Positions 22,465 through 35,100 of a stretch of 64,000 bases of DNA are shown here, in pieces. The stretch is from the NCBI GenBank assembly GCA_032622095.1, contig CP136064.1, forward strand, positions 178,532,011 to 178,596,010. The letters run 5' to 3'. A model generated the notes under the pieces. That model saw nothing but the letters and a program-made list of their open reading frames with translations, had not been told where the DNA came from and searched no databases. The stretch's first letter is position 1. Each line of letters opens with the position of its first letter. Position numbers and translations under genes: made by a program. Source of the DNA: Siphonodentalium dalli. Lineage: Eukaryota > Mollusca > Scaphopoda > Gadilida > Siphonodentaliidae.

Positions 22465-23221
22465 CTGAAACTAAAAAAACACGCATGAGTTTGTTATTAT
22501 TACAAATAATATCACAGTGACCAGTGGGAGCACACACATGGAAATTGAAATCCTGTGAAAATATTTCCACCCGTCAAAAACCGCCACAAACAGAAAGAAT
22601 ACCAGTATTAAAATGTAGATAGACTTTTTTCGTATACAAATGAGAAATATCACATAAACAGTATGTTATTGTCATATCTTTGACCATTGTTATATAAACA
22701 AAAGCATAAAACGTTACTTTCCTGGTGTCTGTTTATGTTATGATGGTAAACATAAAGAGCGTTCTATGTTGCTGCATTACGCGATGGTTGTGGTATATAT
22801 GAACGAAACTTTATGCGTTTTAATGTTTTTCTGTTTACGGTGATTGGAACAAATATGAATATTTTCGACAACTAAGGCCTCCTGTGCCTTTAAATAAAAT
22901 TAAAAACTTGTACATTATAATTCATATGGTCGCACACCAAAGTGGTTGTGAATAGGCCTACTTAATTCACGATTTTAAAATACCAAATGTGATCATTAAC
23001 AGATACGATTTGGGCGCAGTCAATATCATGTACAGGTGTATATGTTATTGGTTTATAATTGAAATAAAAAATACTATAATGGAATGTCACCCACATACAT
23101 GTATATATCTGAGCTTTCCAGATAGTCAAAATATATATCATTCATTGGAGCCATATTTTAACTCACACACACATTTCCGTATTTAACAGTTTTATATGTT
23201 TTCATTTTTTTTAAAACTGAC

Positions 23222-23444
23222 TTTTGTCAAATCTGGCTAGAAATTGATCATCAGTGAAATGCATGGCACAAACAACGGCAAATTCACCAGGTTCCCATAT
23301 GCCATTTCTCTTGTTAGACATGTTACTCCGTCGAATGGCGATTATCCATTTCTCACGTAGCTGTAAAGTTGCTTGGTCGGTAGCTTTTGGAAATAAATGC
23401 CCACCGCGATTGTTGCAGTACATTGCACAACATTGTCCTGGCAT
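23222..23444 (-). pseudogene. THAP zinc-finger exon of the transposase
   Basis: ATG at 23444 begins MPGQCCAMYCNNRGGHLFPK. The C-x4-C pair, FPK, a tryptophan near residue 33 and the later C-x2-H-F (AMHF) form the C2CH THAP signature, a DNA-binding module common in P-, Kolobok- and ISL2EU-type transposases. A GTCAGT donor at 23216-23221 would join it in phase to the acceptor at 22465-22467, removing about 750 bp of intron. This exon is intact, but the downstream exon is broken. A domesticated host gene is unlikely for the same reason. Confidence 0.72.
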
Positions 23445-23654
23445 TTTCTGTGAATATTTAGTTGCAGATAGCTAGATATTAATAACAATCAGGCGTAATA
23501 CGTCTACTTCATTGTAAATCCAACGCGGAAGTGAATAGGCATTGACTTAACCGGAAATTGATATGCCTGTTGGTGCGCCACCTGATGGCCGCTGGCGTTA
23601 AGGGAGATAACTGCAAAAAGATAGCCCATTAAAAAACTAATTTTTTTTAAAGTT

Positions 23655-23740
23655 AACAAAATTTGAAAAACTAACACCATTATAACTATGCCAAGGGTAC
23701 CCGAGTCACCACACCAAATTTGGTTTAAATCGGTCCAAAA
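23655..23740 (+). repeat. Copy of the 1136-type dispersed repeat
   Basis: 'ttataactatgccaagggta' and 'ccaaatttggtttaaatcgg' align with 1144-1205. It is short and diverged. Confidence 0.5.
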
Positions 23741-24196
23741 TGTTGTGTTATGTACTGATAAATTTGATTGGAGCAACATTAAACCCAATTCACCAATTCC
23801 ATCCCATGCCTTTAGACTACTTAGCTATTAATATGGCTATATTATTTTCTGATGTCTCTTATGCCAATGTGCAGATAAAGAAAGCTATGGTGTCTAATTT
23901 AAAAAAAAGTTTCAACAATACACATCACATGCTGTTAACAGTAGACTAGAACATCACTCTGCAGAGGGTCTGAGGTCATTATAAATGTTATAGGTTTCAT
24001 AGAGATGCCAGCCTTTAACATAAACAATGCCTGTGATTTGTTGACAGCTCTGCTGTATAATTGATACTAATGGGTCAGCGGTGAGGTGTTTATCTTGATG
24101 GCTGTTGTTGGTAGAATTTGATACATTATTATTGTAAACTTAAATTGGAATCTCTTGACCAAGTATTCCATGTCCAGGTCGCCTTTTCACATTTAA

Positions 24197-24300
24197 CCCA
24201 AGGCTGTGGTGCTGCAGAATTACAGATCCTGTTCCAGTGCATTCTCTTATATAAATGCAAGTGACTCATAAATTATAATAATTTGTGTTATGTACATTGT
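24197..24300 (+). mobile_element. piggyBac-like MITE end fragment
   Basis: TTAA (24193-24196) is followed by CCCAAGGCTGTGG, then 'cagatcctgttccagtgcat' and 'tctcttatata'. This is the same order as 50969-51060. Inverse-strand ends of the same kind, CATGAAAGGG-TTAA, occur at about 24810-24823 and 25121-25134, so several fragments of this family lie here. Confidence 0.55.
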
Positions 24301-24607
24301 CTATAATAGTACATAACAGTATACTCTATAATTCAACATCAAAACTCTCATTTATGATTCTGATCAGAGTAATTTACTATCGCCAAGGGATGGGTTAACA
24401 TCTGCCGATCGTCATCGGCCTCTCGTTAATTTTTAAAACCTGATTTTCAGAATTTAAAATGTTAGTTACAAGTTTCACCAATGATGTTGATAGACTCATG
24501 ATACTGTTTATAGAAACTATTATATTTAAGTTTTAATTATTTAAAGTTCCAATATAATCTTAATTTTGTCATTTAGAATTAAGAAATACAAAATAAATTA
24601 AGGAATT

Positions 24608-24784
24608 TTACATTTGAAAATAGTATTTCACATTCTACAATATATAAGTTAGCACTAAATTCTGCCATGTGACAATTGAATATAGCATTTCACAGTGTAC
24701 AATATACAAGTTAGCACTAAATTCTGACAATTGACAATAGCATTTCACATGCACATTCTACAATATATAAGTTAGCACCTGGAA
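24608..24784 (+). repeat. Three-copy tandem repeat of about 62 bp
   Basis: 'acaatatataagttagcact' and 'tagcatttcaca' recur three times (ending near 24660, 24722 and 24778) with substitutions. Confidence 0.7.
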
Positions 24785-24929
24785 TTGTGACCCTAATTAC
24801 CATCCATACATGAAAGGGTTAATAACCGCTGAAAATTAATTGGTCACTATTTATGGCAGCCATGCACTCTATCGCGATACATTATCAATAGTATCATTGC
24901 ATGGTCGATCATGTGACTATCATTATACT

Positions 24930-25115
24930 GATCATGTGGTTCTGTTTACATTATGTGACAATCATGTAACCGTTTCAATCACATGACTTCGTTCATAAAA
25001 CAAAATCTTCAGAAAATTATAAATATTTTGTTTTGTAGACGAAGTCACCATAGTCATGTGATTGGCACAGTCATATGATTGTCACATATAAACAGAACCA
25101 TGTGAGTGCTGCTCC
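24930..25115. repeat. Foldback sequence, roughly 80-bp arms
   Basis: 'atgtggttctgttta' (24946) pairs with 'taaacagaaccatgtg' (25088). 'tcacatgacttcgtt' pairs with 'acgaagtcaccatagtcatgtga'. 'ataaaacaaaat' pairs with 'attttgttttgt'. It is an imperfect hairpin of about 180 bp and probably a MITE. Confidence 0.65.
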
Positions 25116-25199
25116 CTTCATGAAAGGGTTAACATGTTCACTGCCGACACCACTTCAATTACATGCAAAATAAACGAGATAATTCATAGTTGGCAGTGG

Positions 25200-25330
25200 A
25201 TGTGTTAATAATTGCTGAAAATTTGTATGTGAGGTTATCAGCTCCAAATACAGGTCAAGTTCAAATTTGGGTTTGGTCAGCCCATTTTTTCCAGAGTTAT
25301 GGGTACTTGTTGACTTAAAATTTGCTGCTT
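25200..25330 (+). repeat. Core-type dispersed repeat
   Basis: 'aaatttgtatgtgaggt' followed by 'caggtcaagttcaaatttgg' matches 1-130 and 49,976-50,060. Confidence 0.6.
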
Positions 25331-26029
25331 ATTATAATGTTTCCGGATGATAACTTTACTTTTAGTTATCTGATTGTTTTTAAATTCAACTGAATCTCTT
25401 GATAATTGGTACATGGTTCAAATTTCAGAAGTCAAAGGCCAAGTTTGAATTTGGTCACAGTCCGATGAATTTTGACATAGTTAAAAAAATCTATCCTTAC
25501 TAAAAAGCCACCTTTTTGGGGAACACTTGGTATGCAACATTTTATTATATTATTTTGGTTAGTGCGCAGTTATCTAGCATTTGGTCGCTTTTGTCACCTT
25601 TTCGTTATCGAAATTGTCCAAGCAATACCAAGAAATAGCTTGTGTTTGGGGTATATCTATAGTACCTGTAACCTACCCTTAAAAAATCCCTCCGATCCTA
25701 AACTTTTGTTTTATATTTTGTTCTCCAAATTCATAAATGATGTCTGGACAATCTACAGTAAAATCTACATAAGATTATTCTGCGGCACTTTATTCTACAA
25801 TACTCCTAGTGAATCACATGCTATTGACAGAATTTGGCCTACCCAAATTTAATTGTGCTGGTTCAATTTGACCTAAACCATTAGAAAAATTATAATCAGG
25901 TTTGAGGGACCGACATCAATTTAAACTTAGCAATTGTACCATTAGATCACGTGATTAATATCTATTGTTTTCAGTCCAAGTAAAAGCCTGCCAGGTGTGA
26001 AGAACCGGATGGTGTAATTTCATATCAGA

Positions 26030-26128
26030 ATGAGCGCATCTTCATTGCCAGTTCATTTGTGGGTTAATGCTGAGCCATTTAGTTATGCTGCCTTACAGAT
26101 AGCACCCCACCCAAGACTGACATTCACT
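26030..26128 (+). CDS. TBCCD1: TBCCD1 exon 1 (start codon)
   Basis: It encodes MSASSLPVHLWVNAEPFSYA and 13 further residues. It ends at a codon boundary before donor GTAAGT (26129). LWVNAEPF corresponds to LWVKAEPF of the vertebrate protein. Confidence 0.93.
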
Positions 26129-29100
26129 GTAAGTTTCAACCCTTTGATTATATAAATGTACAGTAATGCCCGAAGTATATGATCCTTTTAATAACCAACT
26201 AAATTTTTCAGGATTTAGTTGGAAATATGGCTTGTTGCCATTCATCGGAAAGCTCTCACTGAGAGCTTTCTGATGAATGGCAGCAAGCCATATTTCTGAC
26301 TAAATCCTGAAAAAATTTCCCATAATTCTGCTGTGGTTTAGGGGTCGATTATTTAGGACATTACTGTATACATACATACATGTATGAGTAAATGTTCATG
26401 CTGTAATCCATTCAGTTTTCATAAAGTTTGGTCTTAAACCAATGTACTATTACAGTATGATTCTCTCATTTAGTTATAATTCAGGCCTTAATATTCCCCA
26501 CAACTCACGGCGTTTACCGATGTCCCCAAATTATAGAAATGTCCCCAAATTAGAAGGCACATTTGACAAAATGTCACCCCAAAATAGAAGAAATTTTACC
26601 GCAAAAAAAAAAAATCATGTGTAACCTACAAAACTTGAAAATATAAGGGTAACATAACTTGCTGAATTCTGATATAAGCCCAAGATGCCAGGAAATGATA
26701 TGGGGCCATTGGTTCATTTCTTTCATCTTTCACATGCTTCAGAACCAACCAGACAGCCCCCATTTTAGGCTTACTTTAAAACAAAATTCTCTTTCCGAAC
26801 CCCCCTTTCCGAACTCCCCCCCCCCCCAAAATATCCCCAAATTAGCCTAATCTAAAGGCCTGTATAATTGTATACACTTACAATGGAATGGTCTACAGGT
26901 CTTTTGTAGAGATGTTCGGATACCATACATCCTAAAAAATACATATATATGTTTGTTTCTCCTAACCCGACTCATTCATTCACAAGCATGTTTGTTTCAT
27001 CGCTGTTGAATATATATTTGAATTCTAAACTTACATGCAGTGGCACATGTTTATCTCATTATGAAGTGTATATTTTGTAAAGGTTAGCATTTGTATTCAA
27101 ATGTCTTTTATATTCCAGAACATAAAGAAGATTGTAATATACGCAAAGAACAAAGGAAATGCTGGATATCCAAAGATAAAGTAAAGTAGTAGTTTTACTT
27201 TCCTAGGGGCAACAATTATGTTGTAGCTACCATGTTGGGTTTGGGTACTGTTTATAAAATGTTGATGTGAATTCAGAGCATGAGATTGGCCACAACAACC
27301 CTGAACCCTTGAAGTATCACATGATTGATACAGATACATTTCCAACCATCCTCGTATGTGAAACAGAAAAAAAATTTAAGTGTCATAATAGACCGCAAGT
27401 TGAGATTCGATGCACAGATAAATCCTGTGTGAATGCAGGCCAAATTTTAGGAATAATTCTCAGGACATTTACCATCTTTGATACTGCTACAGTCTGAACA
27501 CTTTATATCACCATGGTTAGGCTAGTATTAGATTACTGTAACTCAGTTTGGACACCACATATGAAGTATCACGGCATTGCGATTGAACGTATTTAAAGAA
27601 GAGCCAAAAAACTGGTGCCAGCTATAAAACAATACACATACTCGAGCCTGCAAATAGTGTGTCTGTCATTTGCTGAATGAGGTCCCCAGAGGTGACGCTA
27701 GCATCACCATTAAGTAACTTGTATGGTTGGCTAGCATCACCAAATTCACCTTCTGAGAACCTAATTCTGCTTAAGCCTCAACTGCTATGGTAGACCTAGG
27801 ATCAGATTGAAGTTCCCCAGTTGAAGTTGGTGATGTTCACTCATTAGGCACCTTGATTTATCTTCTGCAAATTAGGGGATATAGAAACTTCCCAAATATT
27901 TAATATTTCACTGAGAAAAAAAGTCAAAAGACTTGTCTCAGAGTATTGATGATGATGATGTTACCTGTTTGGCTATTGAGCAAGAATGGAGCCTTGAAGG
28001 CCCCCATTGGGTGCTGAATTAACCATTCACTATTGTTTGTCAGAAAACAACCCTCCTGCCACCTTTCTACCTTCAATTATTCTTTTTAGCTAATTAGACA
28101 ATTACATGTGTATTTTTGGTTACCATAGGTCATTTCCACTTGTGACTGATGGGACAAGCTAGAAAATCTGCTTTTTGGACCCCTTGTTATTAGCTCAACG
28201 TTACTTTGTAAAGTTTGAGCTATTGCCATGGCTTTGTCGTCCGTGTGTGCGTAAGGCGAGTCATTTTGGGGTCATTCGGACAAAAAACATGGCCGCCAGT
28301 GGCCATCTTTGTTTTCAAAATTCAATCCATTAGCACGGGCCACAGGTCGCATTGTTCGTCTGATCATCATGAAATTTGTCATGGATGTTAATATTGACAT
28401 GTAGATGGGAAACGAGTCATTTTGGGGTCATTCGGCCCAAAAACATGGCCGCCAGCAGCCATCTTGGATTTTACTCTTTGTATGACTAAATCCTTTAGCA
28501 CGGGCTACAGGTCGTACCTTTAGTCTGATCATCATAAAATTTGTCATGGATGTTAACAATGACATGTAGATTGGAACGAGTCATTTTGGGGTCATTCGTC
28601 CACAAAACATGGCCGCCAGCAGCATCTTGGATTTTACTCTTTGCATGACTAAATCCTTTAGCACGGGCTACAGGTCGTACCTTTGGTCAGATCATCATAA
28701 AATTTGTCATGGATGTTAACAATGACATGTAGATGGGAACGAGTCATTTTTGGGTTATTCGGGCAAAAAACATGGCCGCCAGCAGCCATCTTTGATTTTA
28801 CTCTTTGTATGACTAAATCCTTTAGCACGGGCTACAGGTCGTACCTTTAGTCTGATCATCATGAAATTTGTCATGGCTGTTGAAATTGGAATGCAGATGG
28901 GAACGAGTCATTTTGGGGTCATTCTGACAAAAAACATGGCCGCCAGTGGCCATCTTTGTTTTCAAAATTCAATCCATTAGCACGGGCCACAGGTCGCATT
29001 GTTCGTCTGATCATCATGAAATTTGTCATGGATGTTAATATTGACATGTAGATGGGAACGAGTCATTTTGGGGTCATTCGGCCCAAAAACATGGCTGCCA

Positions 29101-32100
29101 GCAGCCATCTTGGATTTTACTCTTTGTATGACTAAATCCTTTAGCACGGGCTACAGGTCATACCTTTAGTCTGATCATCATAAAATTTGACATGGATGTT
29201 AACAATGACATGTAGATTGGAAACGAGTCATTTTGGGGTCATTCGGCCAAAAAACATGGCCGCCAGCAGCCGTCTTGGATTTTACTCTTTGCATGACTAA
29301 ATCCTTTAGCACGGGCTACAGGTCGTACCTTTAGTCTGATCATCATGAAATTTGTCATGGCTGTTGAAATTGGAATGTAGATGGGAACGAGTCATTTTGG
29401 GGTCATTCGGACAAAAAACATGGCCACCAGTGGCCATCTTTGTTTTCAAAATTCAATCCATTAGCACGGGCCACAGGTCGCATTGATCGTCTGATCATCA
29501 TGAAATTTGTCATGGATGTTAATATTGACATGTAGATGGAAACGAGTCATTTTGGGGTCATTCGGCCAAAAAACATGGCCGTCAGCAGCCAGCTTGGATT
29601 TTACTCTTTGACTGACTAAATCCTTTAGCACGGGCTGCAGGTCGTACCTTTAGTCAGATCATCATAAAATTTGTCATGGATGTTAACAATGACATGTAGA
29701 TGGGAACGAGTCATTTTTAGCTCAACTTTACTTTGTAAAGTTTGAGCTATTGCCATGGCTTTGTCGTCCGTCGTCCGTGTGTGCGTGTGTGTGTGCGTAA
29801 GGCGTCAACAATAGAGGCTACAGGTCGTACCTTTGATCGGATCATTATGAAATTAGTCATAGCTGTTGAGATCAACATTTGTACCGGAATGATTCATTTT
29901 GGGGTCATTCGGAAAAAAAACATGGCTGCCAGCGGCCATCTTAGATTTCAAAATTCAATCCATTAGCACGGGCTACAGGCCGTACTGTTCGTCTGATCGT
30001 CATGAAATTTTTCATGGATGTTAATATTGACATGTAGATGGGAACGAGTAATTTTGGGGTCATTCGGCCAAAAAACATGGCGCCAGCAGCCATCTTCGAT
30101 TTTACTCTTTGCATGACTAAATCCTTTAGCACGGGCTACAGGTCGTACCTTTAGTCAGATCATCATAAAATTTGTCATGGATGTTAACAATGACATGTAG
30201 ATGGGAACAAGTCATTTTTGGGTTATTCGGGCAAAAAACATGGCTGCCAGCAGCCATCTTGGATTTTACTCTTTGTATAACTAAATCCTTTAGCACGGGC
30301 TACAGGTCGTACCTTTAGTCTGATAATCATGAAATTTGTCATGGCTGTTGAAATTGGAATGTAGATGGGAACGAGTCATTTTGAGGTCATTGGGACAAAA
30401 AACATGGCCGCCAGTGGCCATCTTTGTTTTCAAAATTCAATCCATTAGCACGGGCCACAGGTCGCACTGTTCGTCTGATCATCATGAAATTTGTCATGGA
30501 TGTTAATATTGACATGTAGATGGGAACGAGTCATTTTGGGTTCATTCGGCCCAAAAACATGGCCGCCAGCAGCCATCTTGGATTTTACTCTTTGTATAAC
30601 TAAATCCTTTAGCACGGGCTACAGGTCGTACCTTTAGTCTGATCATCATAAAATTTGTCATGGATGTTAACATGTAGATGGGAACGAGTCATTTTGGGGT
30701 CGTTCGGTCAAAAAAACATGGCCGCCAGCAGGCATCTTTGATTTTACTCTTTGTATGACTAAATCTTTTAGCACGGGCTACAGGTTGTACCTTTAGTCCG
30801 ATCATCATAAAATTTGTCATGGCTGTTGAAATTGGAATATAGATGGGAACGAGTCATTTTGGGGTCATTCGGACAAAAAACATGGCCGCCAACGGCCATC
30901 TTGGATTTCAAAATTCAATCCATTAGCACGGGCCACAGGTCGTACTGTTCGTCTGATCATCATGAAATTTGTCATGGATGCTAATATTGACATGTAGATG
31001 GGAACGAGTAATTTTGGGGTAATTCGGCCAAAAAACATGGCGGCCAGCAGCCATCTTGGATTTTACTCTTTGTATGACTAAATTCTTTAGCACGGGCTAC
31101 AGGTCGTACCTTTAGTCTGATCATCATCAAATTTGTCATGGATGTTAATATTGATATGTAGATGGGAACGAGTAATTTTGGGGTCATTTGGCCCAAAAAC
31201 ATGGCCGCCAGCAGCCATCTTGGATTTTACTCTTTGTATGACTAAATCCTTTAGCACGGGCTACAGGTCGTACCTTTAGTTTGATCATCATAAAATTTGT
31301 CATGAATGTTGATAATAACATGTAGATGGGAACGAGTCATTTTGGGGTCGTTCGGTCAAAAAAACATGGCCGCCAGCAGGCATCTTTGATTTTACTCTTT
31401 GTATGACTAAATCCTTTAGCACGGGCTACATGTTGTACCTTTAGTCCGATCATCATAAAATTTGTCATGGCTATTGAAATTGGAATGTAGATGGGAACGA
31501 GTCATTTTGGGGTCATTGGGACAAAAAACATGGCCGCCAGTGGCCATCTTTGTTTTCAAAATTCAATCCATTAGCACGGGCCACAGGTCGCACTGTTCGT
31601 CTGATCATCATGAAATTTGTCATGGATGTTAATATTGACATGTAGATGGGAACGAGTCATTTTGGGTTCATTCGGCCCAAAAACATGGCCGCCAGCAGCC
31701 ATCTTGGATTTTACTCTTTGTATGACTAAATCCTTTAGCACGGGCTACAGGTCGTACCTTTAGTCTGATCATCATAAAATTTGTCATGGATGTTAACAAT
31801 GACATTTAGATTAGAACGAGGAATTTTGGGGTCATTTGGCCCAAAAACATGGCCGCCAGCAGCCATCTTGGATTTTACTCTTTGTATGACTAAATTCTTT
31901 AGCACGGGCTACAGGTCGTACGTTTAGTCTGATCATCATAAAATTTGTCATGAATGTTGATAATAACATGTAGATGGGAACGAGTCATTTTGGGGTCGTT
32001 CGGTCAAAAAAACATGGCCGCCAGCAGGCATCTTTGATTTTACTCTTTGTATGACTAAATCCTTTAGCACGGGCTACAGGTTGTACCTTTAGTCCGATCA

Positions 32101-35100
32101 TCATAAAATTTGTCATGGCTGTTGAAATTGGAATATAGATGGGAACGAGTCATTTTGGGGTCATTCGGACAAAAAACATGGCCGCCAACGGCCATCTTGG
32201 ATTTCAAAATTCAATCCATTAGCACGGGCCACAGGTCGTACTGTTCGTCTGATCATCATGAAATTTGTCATGGATGCTAATATTGACATGTAGATGGGAA
32301 CGAGTAATTTTGGGGTAATTCGGCCAAAAAACATGGCGGCCAGCAGCCATCTTGGATTTTACTCTTTGTATGACTAAATTCTTTAGCACGGGCTACAGGT
32401 CGTACCTTTAGTCTGATCATCATCAAATTTGTCATGGATGTTAATATTGATATGTAGATGGGAACGAGTTATTTTGGGGTCATTTGGCCCAAAAACATGG
32501 CCGCCAGCAGCCATCTTGGATTTTACTCTTTGTATGACTAAATCCTTTAGCACGGGCTACAGGTCGTACCTTTAGTTTGATCATCATAAAATTTGTCATG
32601 AATGTTGATAATAACATGTAGATGGGAACGAGTCATTTTGGGGTCGTTCGGTCAAAAAAACATGGCCGCCAGCAGGCATCTTTGATTTTACTCTTTGTAT
32701 GACTAAATCCTTTAGCACGGGCTACATGTTGTACCTTTAGTCCGATCATCATAAAATTTGTCATGGCTATTGAAATTGGAATGTAGATGGGAACGAGTCA
32801 TTTTGGGGTCATTCTGACAAAAAACATGGCCGCCAGCGGCCATCTTGGATTTCAAAATTCAATCCATTAGCACGGGCCACAGGTCGTACTATTCGTCTGA
32901 TCATCATGAAATTTGTCATGGATGTTAATATTGACATGCAGATGGGAACGAGAAATTTTGGGGTCATTCGGCCAAAAAACATGGCGGCCAGCAGCCATCT
33001 TGGATTTTACTCTTTGTATGACTAAATTCTTTAGCATGGGCTACAGGTCGTACCTTTAATCTGATCATCATCAAATTTGTCATGGTTGTTAACATTGACA
33101 TGCAGATTGCAACGAGTAATTTTGGGGTCATTCGGCCAAAAAACATGGCCGCCAGCAGCCGTCTTGGATTTTACTCTTTGCATGACTAAATCCTTTAGCA
33201 CGGGCTACAGGTCGTACCTTTGGTCAGATCATCATAAAATTTGTCATGGCTGTTGAAATTGGAATGTAGATGGGAACGAGTCATTTTGGGGTCATTCGGA
33301 CAAAAAACATGGCCACCAGTGGCCATCTTTGTTTTCAAAATTCAATCCATTAGCACGGGCCACAGGTCGCATTGTTCGTCTGATCATCATGAAATTTGTC
33401 ATGGATGTTAATATTGACATGTAGATGGAAACGAGTCATTTTGGGGTCATTCGGCCAAAAAACATGGCCGTCAGCAGCCAGCTTGGATTTTACTCTTTGC
33501 ATGACTAAATCCTTTAGCACGGGCTGCAGGTCGTACCTTTGATCAGATCATCATAAAATTTGTCATGGATGTTAACAATGACATGTAGATGGGAACGAGT
33601 CATTTTTAGCTCAACTTTACTTTGTAAAGTTTGAGCTATTGCCATGGCTTTGTCGTCCGTCGTCCGTGTGTGCGTGTGTGTGTGCGTAAGGCGTCAACAA
33701 TAGAGGCTACAGGTCGTACCTTTGATCGGATCATTATGAAATTAGTCATAGCTGTTGAGATCAACATTTGTACCGGAATGATTCATTTTGGGGTCATTCG
33801 AAAAAAAAACATGGCCGCCAGCGGCCATCTTAGATTTCAAAATTCAATCCATTAGCACGGGCTACAGGCCGTACTGTTCGTCTGATCGTCATGAAATTTT
33901 TCATGAATGTTAACAGGGCCTGGAACCTACGTCACCGGAAGGGTAACCCTACATCAAAATAACTGTAAATAAAGTTCGACTCGCTACTTCGACATCGTTT
34001 TTTAAATAAATACAATCGATTTCGATGTAATATTATAAGCAAAGGAGCTATGCCACCTGCAAATCTCGACAAATACAGAAACCGAAAATCGGAAAGAATT
34101 GCTTATAATGAGAATTTCGCATTCGCAATTCAAAATCGCGTCCGATTTCCTATGTTCGTGCAGGTGTTAACGCCAACATTTCATGTTCTCCGCGCCCTAA
34201 ACTCATTTTAAAACGGTATACATTGAGTTTCGGGATATTATAAATGTTAAATTTGAATCAATAACAAAAAATTAACTTTCCCGTGGTTTGTTTGTAAATT
34301 TCTTAAGACACAAAGAATTTGTATGAATTTGTCTATTAATGGTAACGCCCACATCGCGTTAACGCTCACATAATATTGACCTGTTTGCACTCAGAATTGA
34401 GTCACCATCCGTATAATCCGGTAGATGAACTATTAACGATCGTGTTCACATATACACACTCACCTAAATGCGTTACTATATGACACAAATGGCTGTTATA
34501 GAGATGCCAATATACTATTTGATAATCTATCTATACTATATATTTTGAGACTTCGTATATATATATGTATGTATGTACTTCATAGAATCCAAAACGCGTG
34601 TAAAGATTGAGCTCAAACTTCCTATGTAAGTGTCAAATCCCACCGACACCGCCGTAGATGTGTTTTCGAGAAGCTCTGAGCACCCTTTATCCACTCCCAG
34701 TCATCGAAATCAGCTCAAACGGCACGGCCGGGGTTAATAACGTCATTATATATATATATGAAGTCAGAGTCTCCAAAGTTATACCGGAACAAACACGTGT
34801 TTACGTCGTCTTGGGGGTCCACGATGGGAGTCTGACTTCAATGCAATGTTATCGCTCGAAACACGTGTTTACTTCGTGTTGAGGTTCACGATGGGAGTCT
34901 GACAATTGTTATCGCTCGAAATAGTACATTAGGACGGGAACGGCTGGACAGATTGAGCTCAAACTTCCTATCTAAAGGTAAAATACCACGTACGATGTCG
35001 TCCACGCGTTTTCCAGAAGCTCCGAGCACCCGTACTCCACTCCCAGTCATAAAAATCAGCTCAAACGGCACGGCCGGGGTTAATAACGTCATTATATATA

